Positions 8,348 to 17,951 of a stretch of DNA of 64,000 bases are shown here, piece after piece. Both the position numbers and the translations under genes were made by a program. Position 1 is the stretch's first letter. Every line of letters starts with the position of its first letter. This stretch comes from Methylosinus sp. PW1 (GTDB taxonomy: Bacteria > Pseudomonadota > Alphaproteobacteria > Rhizobiales > Beijerinckiaceae), in contig NZ_JQNK01000001.1 in assembly GCF_000745215.1 (NCBI RefSeq), forward strand, positions 1 through 64,000, in the 5' to 3' direction. The notes under the pieces are model-generated. The model worked only from the letters and a program-made list of their open reading frames with translations, made no database searches and was not told the origin of the DNA.

Positions 8348-9010
8348 TCAATGTGACGCGCCGAATAACAGCTTCGGCTCCAGCTCCGATGTATCATCTG
8401 TCGCCAGCGTCCTGTGGAGTAGCCATATACGCTGCAAATCATCGACCCATCGGCTCTGAGAGATTGTCCAACCGGTCTTATGAAATATTCCTTCGATACT
8501 GGCCGTATCAAAATCATTGACCCATGCGTTTGCGCGCCTGTTTTGCGGTGCAGCTGGGGCATCGGTTACACAATAACTCACGACGGTCGTTTGGTATTGC
8601 GCGCCTATAAGTGCCATAAAGTTGGTTGGCGTATGGATATATTCAATGAGTCCAAGACATGCAGCGGCGATTGCTGGCGTTGGTGGTGGTGCTTCTAGGT
8701 TGAAATCGCATACAACCGTACGGTGATCGCGGGCGACGACGTCCACGGGGATGTATTTTTGCTTGGGTTTCAAATAACGCTCAAGGGTCATAGTGGCACA
8801 GCCTAAATCGGCGACGCTGCATTCATCGGCCAACCATACTGCTGCCATTGCCGCACGAGCAGACCACGGTTCCGCTTCGGCGGCAGTCAGAGCTGCCCAG
8901 CGCTCCATAACCGTTCGGTTTTCGTCGATCGCTTCCTTGGTAATAGCGGTGCGTTCCGCTTCCGAGCGGTCATAAAACGGGATTGAATTATGCTTTGTCG
9001 GTTTCGTCAT
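8348..9010 (-). CDS. Class I SAM-dependent methyltransferase-like protein
   Basis: 220 residues from ATG 9010, with AAGGA upstream. Residues around 58-80 (AVWLADECSVADLGCATMTL) form the glycine-rich SAM-binding motif I, followed by KYIPVDVVARDHRTVVCDFN, which fits motif II with an acidic residue and the adenine-binding part. A later region (TPTNFMALIGAQYQTTVVSY) may be motif IV-V. The substrate is unknown. It is the last gene of a minus-strand group that appears to make a surface polysaccharide, so a sugar or polysaccharide target is a fair guess. GC content is lower than in the plasmid backbone. Confidence 0.68.
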   Translation of the reverse strand: MTKPTKHNSIPFYDRSEAERTAITKEAIDENRTVMERWAALTAAEAEPWSARAAMAAVWLADECSVADLGCATMTLERYLKPKQKYIPVDVVARDHRTVVCDFNLEAPPPTPAIAAACLGLIEYIHTPTNFMALIGAQYQTTVVSYCVTDAPAAPQNRRANAWVNDFDTASIEGIFHKTGWTISQSRWVDDLQRIWLLHRTLATDDTSELEPKLLFGASH

Positions 9011-9263
9011 CGTGTTAGTCCTTCACTTTCACGCTCGGGAGAAGGTTCTATCTAGGAATATATTCCAACTATAGACTTAAAAATATAGCGCACATAAAAA
9101 GAATGCGTGTAACATTGTCGGTTGAAGCTCGTCAAAACGTTGGGTTTAGGAAGCAAATCTAAGTAGCTGGTATTTTGTACCTTCTGGCAAAAAGAAAGCC
9201 AGTATCGAGCGAGAAAAACATCGAGATGCCGGCGTCGAAAAATTGGTCGGTATAGCTCGACTT

Positions 9264-10382
9264 CTACTCCGGCCCGAGACCTTGGGGCAAATTTCTGAAG
9301 TTCAACGGGGCACCATCGCCACTGAATAGGCCATAACCTCGCTCGCGGTTCGACTCTTCCTCGAAGGAATTCCAAATGACGACTGATTCGATTCGTGGGA
9401 GGAAGGGCTGAATCTGACCCGCAAATTTTGAAAACTTTTCTGCGGGCACGTCGGTAAGTTTGAACCCCACTTCGCCGAAGATCACGCGATCGCACACTGT
9501 CAATAGCCTTTGGATAATTTGGGAAAACAGGGGCGACTTCAGAGCCTCATAGGCCGAGTAGGAGCAAAGAGGAAGAGTGCCGCCCGCGCTCAGTATTTCA
9601 AGCGCCGTTTTATAGTGATCGCACGCCTTTGCAGGGTTGCATTGTTGCGCGAACATGCTGACGTTATTGATTTCCGGGACCACCGTTATATCCAAGCCCG
9701 TGTGTCGACTGCGAGCCGCGCTAACGGCCTCTTGGCGCAGTCGGCTCCACTCCCTGTAAGCTTGAATTCGATCGTACAGGTTTACGCTAGCTTCGCAAGC
9801 GCCTCGCTCCTGCGGTGAGGTCGCAAACGACCAGGCATGCCCACAGTAAATGCGATTGTCGGCCTCCCAGTTCAGCACGAAGATTTGAAAGTGGTCACGC
9901 GCTTTAAATCTTTCAGCTAAGTAGTCGAAGGCTTGATTGTATTCTTCAACCAGGGCGTTCCGACGCTGCACAAGACGGGTGGCATTTACATTTAGACCCT
10001 CATCCAGGACGTCCTCGATGGTAATGTATAGCCCAGTCAGCCTTTCGTCATCAAAAACTCGATCGTCGAGGTACTGCATTAGATAACATTTGAGTGTCGT
10101 TCTATTTTGGGGGCATTCGTCCGTAACCCCGTATTCGGATGCCGCGCGGGCGCCTATCGTAAAACGTATGCGTCGGAATCCTTTATCCAACAAGAACGAA
10201 ACCGAGTCCCTAAATCGCTCGTGCCTTGATCCGCCGTTCAATAGCCCTCCCCAAAGATAAGGAACAACTTCAACTATAGGAGCGCGGGGCACCCGGGTTG
10301 AACTCCAAGTATCATTGGCACTCAGTATCGTTAAAGCCAAAAATGCGAGCAAATTCGCCGCTAGGGTTAAGGCGCCCATCAT
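9264..10382 (-). CDS. Exported glycoside-hydrolase-like protein
   Basis: 372 residues. The first about 25 residues (GALTLAANLLAFLALTILSA) form a signal peptide or membrane anchor. The rest looks like a TIM-barrel glycosidase: one glutamate in FQIFVLNWEADN (near residue 170) fits the acid/base at the end of strand 4, and a second in RVIFGEVGFKLTD (near 305) fits the nucleophile on strand 7, with a late aromatic strand VVIWNSFEEE. Family assignment was not possible by eye. Its place in a polysaccharide operon suggests it trims or releases the polymer outside the cytoplasm. Confidence 0.6.
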   Translation of the reverse strand: MMGALTLAANLLAFLALTILSANDTWSSTRVPRAPIVEVVPYLWGGLLNGGSRHERFRDSVSFLLDKGFRRIRFTIGARAASEYGVTDECPQNRTTLKCYLMQYLDDRVFDDERLTGLYITIEDVLDEGLNVNATRLVQRRNALVEEYNQAFDYLAERFKARDHFQIFVLNWEADNRIYCGHAWSFATSPQERGACEASVNLYDRIQAYREWSRLRQEAVSAARSRHTGLDITVVPEINNVSMFAQQCNPAKACDHYKTALEILSAGGTLPLCSYSAYEALKSPLFSQIIQRLLTVCDRVIFGEVGFKLTDVPAEKFSKFAGQIQPFLPRIESVVIWNSFEEESNRERGYGLFSGDGAPLNFRNLPQGLGPE

Positions 10383-10392
10383 TAACCTCGCT

Positions 10393-11277
10393 CTAGAAAT
10401 AGATCTCCGCTGGGTATCTTTCCTTCACGGGACCAGCCTTTTCGGCAATCACCAAGATATTGTCCCCGCGATACTCAACCGGCATCTTGAGTGCAGAGAG
10501 GAGATCGATTATCTCCGGCATAGGCGCTTCGAACAAATCCTCGGACCACATCTTCCGGACCGAGAATCCACCCGCGTTGACGATCGCCTTTATCTGATGT
10601 GGCGCATACTCTACGTTATGGCGGTAGAGCGTCGCTGCCTTGGAGTATTTCATGAAAAAATGAGGCGCATAGCCGTGTAGTATTTTATAAACATTGCGAG
10701 CGCTTGTCGAATTAGGGGTTGTCATGAAAAGGACGCCATTAGGCTTGAGAATGCGGTTTATCTCCGCGATCATATACATGGGATCCTTTTCCATATGTTC
10801 AATGACCTCAAAGCAGATAACAAGGTCATACGACTCGTCATGAACTGAAATAGGCTCCTCTTCAAGGTTAACGTTGTAGCTCGTCCATTCCCTGATCTTC
10901 CAATCTCCTGGTATTTTCCGGCTCTGGCTTTTCTCACCAGGTTGCCCAAAATCAGTGAAGTCGACGCGCCCAAATTTGAACATGTCCTTCAATACAAAGG
11001 GGAATACAAAACTCGTACCCAATTCTAGAGCGGCGCCGTTCTTTCCGTCGGTGAGCCACTTGCCGTGCGGCATATGGCGTACGCAGTGAAAATACCTTCT
11101 CGCGTGTCCCCGCAGATACTCGTTCTCCAATATCTTGCGGCTGCTCAGGATCTGAAAGACAGATTCGTTATAGTCTTCATTCGGAATCGGCGCCAGTCCC
11201 GGCGCAATCGTGACGGTCGCGGCAGGTGTGGTCTGCTGCCGAGAAGACTGTTGTTCTGAGTCGAATAGATGAGTCAT
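10393..11277 (-). CDS. Class I SAM-dependent methyltransferase
   Basis: 294 residues. ALELGTSFVFPFVLKDM matches motif I in modified form, and SYDLVICFEVIEHMEKDPM is the classic post-motif region of Methyltransf_11/23 proteins. MIAEINRILKPNGVLFMTTP follows as motif III. The C-terminal part (YAPHQIKAIVNAGGF) is usual for the family. It lies between the glycoside-hydrolase-like gene and the large glycosyltransferase in the same orientation, 10 bp from the former. It probably methylates a sugar or lipid-linked intermediate of the surface polymer. Confidence 0.8.
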   Translation of the reverse strand: MTHLFDSEQQSSRQQTTPAATVTIAPGLAPIPNEDYNESVFQILSSRKILENEYLRGHARRYFHCVRHMPHGKWLTDGKNGAALELGTSFVFPFVLKDMFKFGRVDFTDFGQPGEKSQSRKIPGDWKIREWTSYNVNLEEEPISVHDESYDLVICFEVIEHMEKDPMYMIAEINRILKPNGVLFMTTPNSTSARNVYKILHGYAPHFFMKYSKAATLYRHNVEYAPHQIKAIVNAGGFSVRKMWSEDLFEAPMPEIIDLLSALKMPVEYRGDNILVIAEKAGPVKERYPAEIYF

Positions 11278-11338
11278 GTGTTAAACCCTCGGGAGGCCAG
11301 CAATGTTCGGCCGCAGGTACCGGCGAACGTATAGTCTT

Positions 11339-13765
11339 TCAACCAACAGAGGCTTCGTCAGCGGCAGCCGTTGCTGTTCGCTGGGTCGCTACCATCGAGA
11401 CTGGCTTAGCTGGAACTATCGTGATTTGGTCGACGTCATCAGCCCCCGAAATTGGATCAGCGGTGTCCTCCTCGGCACGTTGCGCTCTGATCGCGATCTC
11501 CTTTAGGTAGACGCCTAGCCAGCGCCCGTCATCAGAGCCCGACTGCAGTTGGGGATTGTACCCTCTGGCTAGGCGAAAACCGATACGGATTTCTGTGCAT
11601 TCTCGACTTCGAAGCGGAGCTTTGAGCGTGTGCGAACCGGGAGCCAGGATAGCGGTCGCGATGCAGGTTTCATCATCGAAGATACTCACAGTCTGACTAG
11701 ACTTGTCTGCGATTGCGAGAGATACTTCAAGATCGACACTTATTTTGTTATCCCACGCGGCTCTGAACATCACAGCTGCGTTTCTCGATCGGGACCATAC
11801 GCCGTTCTCTTCTACCGGATGCCAGCCACCCCCTTCCAGCACACTGTTGAGAATGGGATTTGAAATCTGGAACTGTACGGTTGAATCGATTTCAAGCTCC
11901 ACTAATCGGCTCTTGGAAAACAGAATCTGCCTCTCCGCCCAGTCCCGGATGCCATCCATCAGCGGGTCCGCCCCAAAGTTCATGATGTATTCGAATGAAG
12001 TCGCAAATTCGATAAAGTGCAACGCTAGGCTGGGTCGTTCGTGGTCCGACCCAAGCGCATTGACGACTGCTTCTCGCTCCTCGAGGCTGCATATGCGCCC
12101 GAGGACGGCTCCGTATAAGGCAGCGGCTTGGGTGTATACATCGCAATACGTCAATAACTCCCAAAATCTCACATCGTTAATGCGTGAGACTCTGGTGCCG
12201 ACTGCGACGGGGTCAGCTTGTGAAAAAAAACGCAGCTGCGAAACGACCCGATGTAGGTGTAGTCGTCCCATACTCGCAAGTGTCCGGGCGATCTCAGGTT
12301 TTGACGAGGCGCGTAGATCAAACGGAATCAAAACCCGTACAACGTATTCGATCAAGTCTGCGTCTGACCATTCTAAGAATGGTTCGGGGGAGAATACATA
12401 GGGATCGAGATCGAGGTTTTTGATGATTCGCCTCGATTTGCGTAGATTTGTGCGCCATTGAGCTCGCTCGAGGGACAATGGCATATTGCCGAGCAGGGTG
12501 GCTCTCAGCGGATCCAAATATGCTGCCCGCGCCGCCAGTTCTTCTCGATGCTGCAGCAAGAACGAAATGAGACGATTCGCGTATTCATCACTACCGCGTG
12601 TCCTGACCCACTTGAGTCCTGCTTCGCCGACGTTGATCCTGTAACCGCGATCTTCCAGGATTTGCTCCAGAGCAGTCCTCACAGCACCGATGCCATCTTT
12701 TCGGTCAACGTGTCTGACAGCGCCCTCCGGCACTTCTCCATAGCAGCCACCCTTATAGCAGATGACAGGCTTGCCGGCGTTCAGCTGTTCAACAAGCGAC
12801 CCCGACGCACCCTCGGTGTTCGGCCAGCGGAGGTTGACGAAAGCGTCTGCAGCTTCCTTGATTGCCAACAGACGAGTGTCGGAGACGTTGAGTTCGAAGG
12901 AAATGTTGTTGTGAAGGCCCGCGGCATCGACCATAAGCTTAAGTTGATCGATATATTCGTGGCCTGAGGTGGCTCCAGCAACGACTAGTCTGGCGCTTTC
13001 ACGAAGTATCTTCGACGAAAACATTGCTTCGACAACCGTCTCAATGCACTTGGCTCTGGAGATATGTCCAAAGATCACGAACGTGCATCCTGTCTGGGAT
13101 GCCGTTCGGCTTTTCCAAGCCGCGATCTGAGACGCGGAAAGACTAGGTTTTTGATCCCACGGCAAGAACAATCTTAAGATGGGGCCGTCAAAAAAAGATT
13201 GGACCAGCCCTTCCAGAAACTCGGAATGCACGACCACCGCAGACGCCAAGTTGCAGATCGGTTCTAGCAGCGGAAATTCGGTGACGTAATCCGTGTCCCA
13301 GGGACCATAAAATGCTCGCTCTCGGGATGAGATTCCGGAGCTAATCGCTGCATTGAAACCTCGAGACCCATAAAGATCGCGCAGAAGCCTGGCGTAGCTT
13401 TGCCTGCCGCAATTCCGTTCGAATATTCGCCAGGCAAAAAGATGCTGGTAGGTGTAATCATGAAGTATCGCAACTCCTGCATGACGGCGCATCAGCTCGA
13501 AAATGCGGCCGTGACTTTCCGAATTATTACCGATGTTATAGATGACAGCGTCCAGACCCGTCATCAGCTCGGCGAATTCGCCTTTCTCGGACAGGGGCAC
13601 TGTCCGTAAAGTCGTCCCGTATCGGGCACCATTTTCATTAACGAACAAAGTCACGTCAACGTCCGGCCTCGCGACGTGGGTAAGAAGATTCCGGCTGAAT
13701 GCCGAAACATCCGATGCGGCACTGAATGGCGTGACCCATCCAAGTTTGAGTTGACTTTCGCTCAT
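11339..13765 (-). CDS. Large glycosyltransferase (GT4-like) with C-terminal extension
   Basis: 808 residues. The N-terminal half (about 1-420) is a GT-B glycosyltransferase: LGWVTPFSAASDVSAFSRNL at the start, a middle region TFVIFGHISRAKCIETVVEA and the nucleotide-sugar site FVNLRWPNTEGASGSLVEQL with NAGKPVICYKGGCYGEV, close to the E-x7-E pattern of GT4. The C-terminal 390 residues have no family I recognise; the last 150 look beta-rich, perhaps a carbohydrate-binding domain. The start codon overlaps the stop of the preceding gene (ATGA, 13762-13765), showing translational coupling. Confidence 0.8.
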   Translation of the reverse strand: MSESQLKLGWVTPFSAASDVSAFSRNLLTHVARPDVDVTLFVNENGARYGTTLRTVPLSEKGEFAELMTGLDAVIYNIGNNSESHGRIFELMRRHAGVAILHDYTYQHLFAWRIFERNCGRQSYARLLRDLYGSRGFNAAISSGISSRERAFYGPWDTDYVTEFPLLEPICNLASAVVVHSEFLEGLVQSFFDGPILRLFLPWDQKPSLSASQIAAWKSRTASQTGCTFVIFGHISRAKCIETVVEAMFSSKILRESARLVVAGATSGHEYIDQLKLMVDAAGLHNNISFELNVSDTRLLAIKEAADAFVNLRWPNTEGASGSLVEQLNAGKPVICYKGGCYGEVPEGAVRHVDRKDGIGAVRTALEQILEDRGYRINVGEAGLKWVRTRGSDEYANRLISFLLQHREELAARAAYLDPLRATLLGNMPLSLERAQWRTNLRKSRRIIKNLDLDPYVFSPEPFLEWSDADLIEYVVRVLIPFDLRASSKPEIARTLASMGRLHLHRVVSQLRFFSQADPVAVGTRVSRINDVRFWELLTYCDVYTQAAALYGAVLGRICSLEEREAVVNALGSDHERPSLALHFIEFATSFEYIMNFGADPLMDGIRDWAERQILFSKSRLVELEIDSTVQFQISNPILNSVLEGGGWHPVEENGVWSRSRNAAVMFRAAWDNKISVDLEVSLAIADKSSQTVSIFDDETCIATAILAPGSHTLKAPLRSRECTEIRIGFRLARGYNPQLQSGSDDGRWLGVYLKEIAIRAQRAEEDTADPISGADDVDQITIVPAKPVSMVATQRTATAAADEASVG

Positions 13766-14607
13766 GAGAATGCCGCCCCAGTAATTTTTGCCCAGCCGAG
13801 CCTCGCAAACTGCTTTATATTTGCTCCGCTGGCGAGTTTGGCGCTGAGCACGAAGTCCGTGGAAATTCTGGCAACTTCAGCCACGCATTGCTGACTGTCA
13901 TCCGCCAGGATCCCGCTGTGCCGATCACTCACGAGGATCGCTTCGCCGATCAGGTCTTCGTGACAGCTGAGTTTGTGCATGACCTGGACCACCGCCAGAT
14001 CGCCCGCCCAAAGATCAACGAGGCGGTATCCTGTGGGTAAAGTTCTAGACCAGCCGACGAGAACAGCAGCGCTGAAACTGCAATCTCGGAGTTCCTGCTG
14101 CTGGCCACTGCAGGGGTCGACCTGTGTGCTGCCAATTGATCGCTGCGCAAGCAAATGCTGTATTTCCCTGCCCTCCTGCGTCCAGCCTGGCGCCACCACG
14201 ACCAGTATGTCTTTCGCCGATGCCCGCGCTTGGAACTTCGCAATCGGCGGGCGTTCGAAATGTCGCGCAGGAATGCGCGGAAAATAAGTTTGTGAAGCTG
14301 TCAGAGCATCGACACCGACTGCGATGATGTCGTCACACTCCACGATGGCGTCGAACAAGCGGACGGCACCGGGATGTTCCACGCCTTCGGCAAAAGGGTC
14401 ATCGATCAGCACGCACCGTTTCATCGAGCCTTTTTGTAAAAGCGTAATTGTTTTGCCGAGTGCGACTTCGACAACGTCGTCTCTGGTAATGTATTCATGC
14501 CGATCGAGCACGGTTTCAAGCTGCGTAAATTCAATCCGCATCGCCACGCTGCTGGCTGTAGCTTTGAGTGACTTATGAAAGTCGCGTTGCATGCACTCAA
14601 TCATCAT
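13762..14607 (-). CDS. Unknown protein of the polysaccharide operon
   Basis: 281 residues, not recognised. It begins MMIECMQRDFHKSLKATAS and contains two regions of alternating strand and helix (KRCVLIDDPFAEGVEHPG and KDILVVVAPGWTQEGREI) that could be two Rossmann-like halves. There is no signal peptide or membrane segment. It overlaps its neighbours by 4 bp on both sides (ATGA at 14604-14607 and at 13762-13765), so it is made together with the pyruvyl transferase and the glycosyltransferase. A second transferase of the pathway is possible. Confidence 0.6.
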   Translation of the reverse strand: MMIECMQRDFHKSLKATASSVAMRIEFTQLETVLDRHEYITRDDVVEVALGKTITLLQKGSMKRCVLIDDPFAEGVEHPGAVRLFDAIVECDDIIAVGVDALTASQTYFPRIPARHFERPPIAKFQARASAKDILVVVAPGWTQEGREIQHLLAQRSIGSTQVDPCSGQQQELRDCSFSAAVLVGWSRTLPTGYRLVDLWAGDLAVVQVMHKLSCHEDLIGEAILVSDRHSGILADDSQQCVAEVARISTDFVLSAKLASGANIKQFARLGWAKITGAAFS

Positions 14608-15617
14608 TGCTGTCCGCTGTGTGTCACCAAAAAGTGCCGAAAGCTCTGTCCTGCCTGGCTCGCCTCCGCCTCTAATCGCTGCGCAACAGATTGAATCCTT
14701 TGGGAAGCATCGGAGGAGAGCGCCGCATCCAATGCATTCAGGAAAGAAGATGCGTGCAAGCTAAACCTCGGGACATGCAGGGATGATAACCCGTTCTCGA
14801 CGCAAAAGCGCTCGTTTTTCATTCCCATACCAATGCTAATGAACGGCCGCCCCATCATGACGGAATATATCATTCCGTGAAACTTCGTTGTGATTGTAAA
14901 CTCGCTTGATCCAATCACGCCTGCTATAGCCGACATTGAAGGCTCCGCTTCAATTATTCTCACACGTGAGCGATCCCCCTTGATTGCCGAATATAGCTGG
15001 CAGCAATAACCTAGGTCGTAATCATTGTAGTCGAATGACATCGGAACGAGCACTACCTCGTAGCCGCGTTTTAGCAAGATATCAATAATTGACGCTAGCT
15101 GTAATTTAAAAAAATTAGAATACATGGACAGCGCAGCGTCGTTGGTTAGTAGCGCGTGCTGATCGAGGTTTGCCGAAGGGCAAACCGTTACTTTCTTCGT
15201 TCCTTGCTCGGGAGCGAATGCTTGCCGCCGGAGCTGGTCTCCCAGCTGGAAAACAATGTCAGGTGTGTAATTAACGTCGAGACCGCGCTTGCGCAACGTG
15301 TCTACGTCGCTGCGGTTACGAAACCAGGCGCCAATAATTCTATCCTTCAGAGATGCAGCGTAGCTTACATCTTCGTCGCCATCTAATCCTGCACCGTAGA
15401 CGAAAAAACGTGCGTCTGATGGTAAGTGCTCAAGGTAATACGGTCTCAGCACGTCACCCGCGCCGAGAACGATTACGTCGCCTGAGGCATAATTATTCGG
15501 CAGATTGCCGTGCGACCAGTTTATTGAATGTTCAGGCAATAGGGCTCTAAGCACGAGTTTGAACGCCTCGTCGCCGCTATTCCTTCGACCGTACCATCCC
15601 ATAACCTGAATACGCAC
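14604..15617 (-). CDS. Polysaccharide pyruvyl transferase family protein
   Basis: 337 residues from a GTG at 15617, chosen because AAAGAGG lies 6 nt upstream; a longer form from 15767 would add 50 residues of poor quality. The start RIQVMGWYGRRNSGDEAF is the glycine-rich N-terminal motif of the WcaK/CsaB family, and TITTKFHGMIYSVMMGRPFI is the conserved His-containing C-terminal motif. These enzymes move pyruvate from PEP to sugars of surface polymers, or act as related transferases. It is the first gene of the operon running to 8348. Confidence 0.85.
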   Translation of the reverse strand: MRIQVMGWYGRRNSGDEAFKLVLRALLPEHSINWSHGNLPNNYASGDVIVLGAGDVLRPYYLEHLPSDARFFVYGAGLDGDEDVSYAASLKDRIIGAWFRNRSDVDTLRKRGLDVNYTPDIVFQLGDQLRRQAFAPEQGTKKVTVCPSANLDQHALLTNDAALSMYSNFFKLQLASIIDILLKRGYEVVLVPMSFDYNDYDLGYCCQLYSAIKGDRSRVRIIEAEPSMSAIAGVIGSSEFTITTKFHGMIYSVMMGRPFISIGMGMKNERFCVENGLSSLHVPRFSLHASSFLNALDAALSSDASQRIQSVAQRLEAEASQAGQSFRHFLVTHSGQQ

Positions 15618-15844
15618 ATCGCGCCTCTTTATCGATCTGATCCGTTGCGTGTTTGTGGCTCTCTTGACCCCTATAGCGTTAACTCCGGGCGTGAGTGGAA
15701 CCGCCGTGGATGTTCGTCTAGATACGCCCGAAGAGGGGGATATCGCAATAGGGCTGACGCAGGTCAACAGACCTTATGGGGGCGAGCGACGGCCGAGACG
15801 GGGTAGGCTTCGGTTTGTCGTTCGAACCGAAAGGAACCCCGAAG

Positions 15845-16059
15845 ATGCGCCCGTTTGTGGATCAAGCGCCTGTGGCCGCCGCTCTGGATTACGATAACAC
15901 GCTGATCGGAGCATTGGAGCTGAGCTCGAAGAAATGGGTTTTCGCGGTCCAAGTCCCGGGCTCGCGCAAGCACACGAAATATACGGTCGAGCCGAACGGG
16001 CCGGCTCTGGCGGCGCTGCTCGAGACGTTGAAGGCGCGCAGCGCCGCGGCCGGCAAGCC
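15845..16059 (+). pseudogene. IS110-family transposase, N-terminal fragment
   Basis: Encodes MRPFVDQAPVAAALDYDNTL, then IGALELSSKKWVFAVQVPGS and VEPNGPALAALLETLKARS, the RuvC-like start of a further IS110 transposase type. It breaks off after about 72 residues where the IS3-family element starts at 16060. No matching remainder is present in the window. Confidence 0.75.
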
Positions 16060-16100
16060 GCGGAGCGTGTCAACGATTTTGAGACAGCGGGATTTGGAAT

Positions 16101-16143
16101 TTAAGCTTGGAGTTCTTGTGTTTTGAGCGGTGGATTGATCCAG
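16101..16143 (-). pseudogene. Last codons of IS3 orfB (copy A)
   Basis: These bases hold the stop (TAA, 16101-16103) and the final residues of orfB, cut off from the rest by ISAs1. They include the left 10-bp duplication ATTGATCCAG (16134-16143). In copy B the same sequence is continuous. Confidence 0.85.
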
Positions 16144-17376
16144 CAGGGCTGTGCAGTTCTTAACGAGCCCCTGCCATTTCGAGGGCAGCTCGGATATTGA
16201 GAGCGGCGCGCCATCTGGCGTTCTTGATGTTGTCGCAACCATCGGCGCGCAGGAGATTATAGGCGAAGGAGCGGAGCCGCGCGACGATGTCCGGGTTCTT
16301 GCGAATGCGCGAAGCGTCCTCCGCGAACGCCACGTCGCGCACATAGTGGCTGCCGTTCTCGATGCGCCAATGGCCTCTGATCCATTCGTTCCAACGCTCG
16401 GGCGTCGGGCCGGTCGCCGAGGACACCCAATAGACGGTCTCGATCGTCTGCTTCAAAAGACCGGTCGCCGGATCGCGGCGGTAGATTGTGCGCTCCAGCC
16501 GCAGCACGGTCTTTATGAGCGGCTCCCACGCCGTATGGCGGAACCACGCCTTCGCTGGAAAGACAGAAAGCTTTCGCGTCTCCCAGCGGTTGCGGCCTTT
16601 CGACTGGCTCGTCGCAGAGCCGCTCGGCTTGCGGCCCGCCGCGCCGAGTTCGAGCCGGCGACGCAGGCCCGGTTGATTGTCCTTCACCTGCGTCAGCAGG
16701 TGATTGCCGGACGCGATCACGCGTTCGAACAGTTTTTTTGGCAGTGTTCTGCGTCGAGCGTGAACAGGCAGCGCTTCAATCCCAGCGCTTCGATCAGCTC
16801 CGGAGCGGTGGGAATCTCATTGCTCTTTTCGGCGACCATCACATGCGCGAGCACGATCCGATCGGCGTGTCGCAGCGCCGACATCATGTGCGCGGCCTTC
16901 CGGTCGCTGAACGCATCGAAGCTGCCGCGCAGAGTCTTCCCGTCGACGGCGATCGCCGTCAGCCCCTGCACGGCGGGCGGCGCCGGCATGCTCGCGGCAT
17001 GACGTCGAAACGCCGCCTCCAACGCTGCCGGATCGACGCCTTGCAGGATCAGCCGCAGACCGGTGTAGGATGGCGTGTAGGGCAGCTTCAGGCCGAAGGC
17101 GTCGTTCAATCGCAGACGATGCGCGCGAATGAACTCATGCATCTGCCGATAAGAATTGGCGCCGCCGACCATGGCGATGATCGCGTAGAGCAGCACCGTC
17201 GAAAGATCGAACCGCTTGCCTTCTCGGCGACGATGATCCGGAATGTCCCGCAAAATCTCCAGAAGCGACACCTGCATGCGACAACCTCCGATTCGGGTTG
17301 TCGCCTATAGATTCACACATCCGTCGCGACGGGAATCGCCCGTCCGCTATAAAGTATAGAGAACTGAACGGCCCTG
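16144..17376 (-). mobile_element. ISAs1-family element
   Basis: The ends CAGGGCTGTGCAGTTCTTA (left) and CAGGGCCGTTCAGTTCTCTA (right, minus strand) are imperfect inverted repeats. The 10-bp target duplication ATTGATCCAG is present at 16134-16143 and 17377-17386, so the element is a complete single insertion of 1233 bp. The first 91 bp occur again at 25685. Upstream of the gene is an inverted repeat GCGACAACC...GGTTGTCGC (about 17279-17305). Confidence 0.92.
16160..17277 (-). CDS. ISAs1 transposase in two frames, possible -1 frameshift
   Basis: Frame one starts at 17277 (MQVSLLEILRDIPDHRRREG) with VQGLTAIAVDGKTLRGSFD, the first catalytic Asp region, and ends at 16717. The rest is in the -1 frame: VIASGNHLLTQVKDNQPGLR, ETVYWVSSATGPTPERWNEW, then RGHWRIENGSHYVRDVAFAE with the late Glu, and the end ALNIRAALEMAGAR. 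At the junction the sequence is A AAA AAC in the zero frame (16738-16732), a classic slippery heptamer. A -1 shift there gives 372 residues, the normal family length. A one-base loss in an A run is the other explanation. Confidence 0.82.
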
Positions 17377-17951
17377 ATTGATCCAGGCGGCGGTTGGCTT
17401 TCGGGGTGGGCTCGGCGGTATTCTGACGAAACGTTCGGGATTGGCCTCGAAGGCGCGATCGAGGATTTTCTGGCGGGCGTCATAGATTTCTTCGGCTTGG
17501 CCGAAATGAACCTGATTCGGAGTCATCAATCCGATGCCAGCGTGGTGATGGTCGCGATTGTACCAAGTGAAGAAGTGGCGAACGAATGTCTTCGCATCCT
17601 CGACGCAGCCGAAGCGCTTTGGGAACTGCGGCTGGTATTTCAGTGTCTTGAAGCAGCTTTCGGAGAATGGATTGTCGTTCGATGTATAGGGTCGGCTATG
17701 CGATTTGGTGACGCCGAGATCGGCGAGCAGCAGGGCGGTGGCCTTGGCTTTCATCGGTCCGCCGCGATCGGCATGCAGAGTGAGCTGGCCGGGCTCCACG
17801 CCGTGCTTTTCGACAGCGTCGTTGAACAGAGGTTTGAACAGCGCGGCGGTTTCCGCGTCGGCGATGTGCCAGCCGACGACGCGACGGCTGAAGATATCGA
17901 GGATCACATAGAGGTAGAAGTAGGTCCATTTGACCGGCCCCATCAGCTTCG
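17377..17951 (-). pseudogene. IS3 orfB (copy A), second exon
   Basis: Begins in frame with TKLMGPVKWTYFYLYVILDI and holds the second and third catalytic positions (HADRGGPMKAK and ESCFKTLKYQPQFPKRFG) of the rve-type DDE domain, plus RHFFTWYNRDHHHAGIGL. It is the continuation of the exon at 19784-20186 after loss of the intron. It ends at the right ISAs1 duplication. Compared with copy B there is a Lys for Asn change at QFP(K/N)RFG. Confidence 0.88.
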
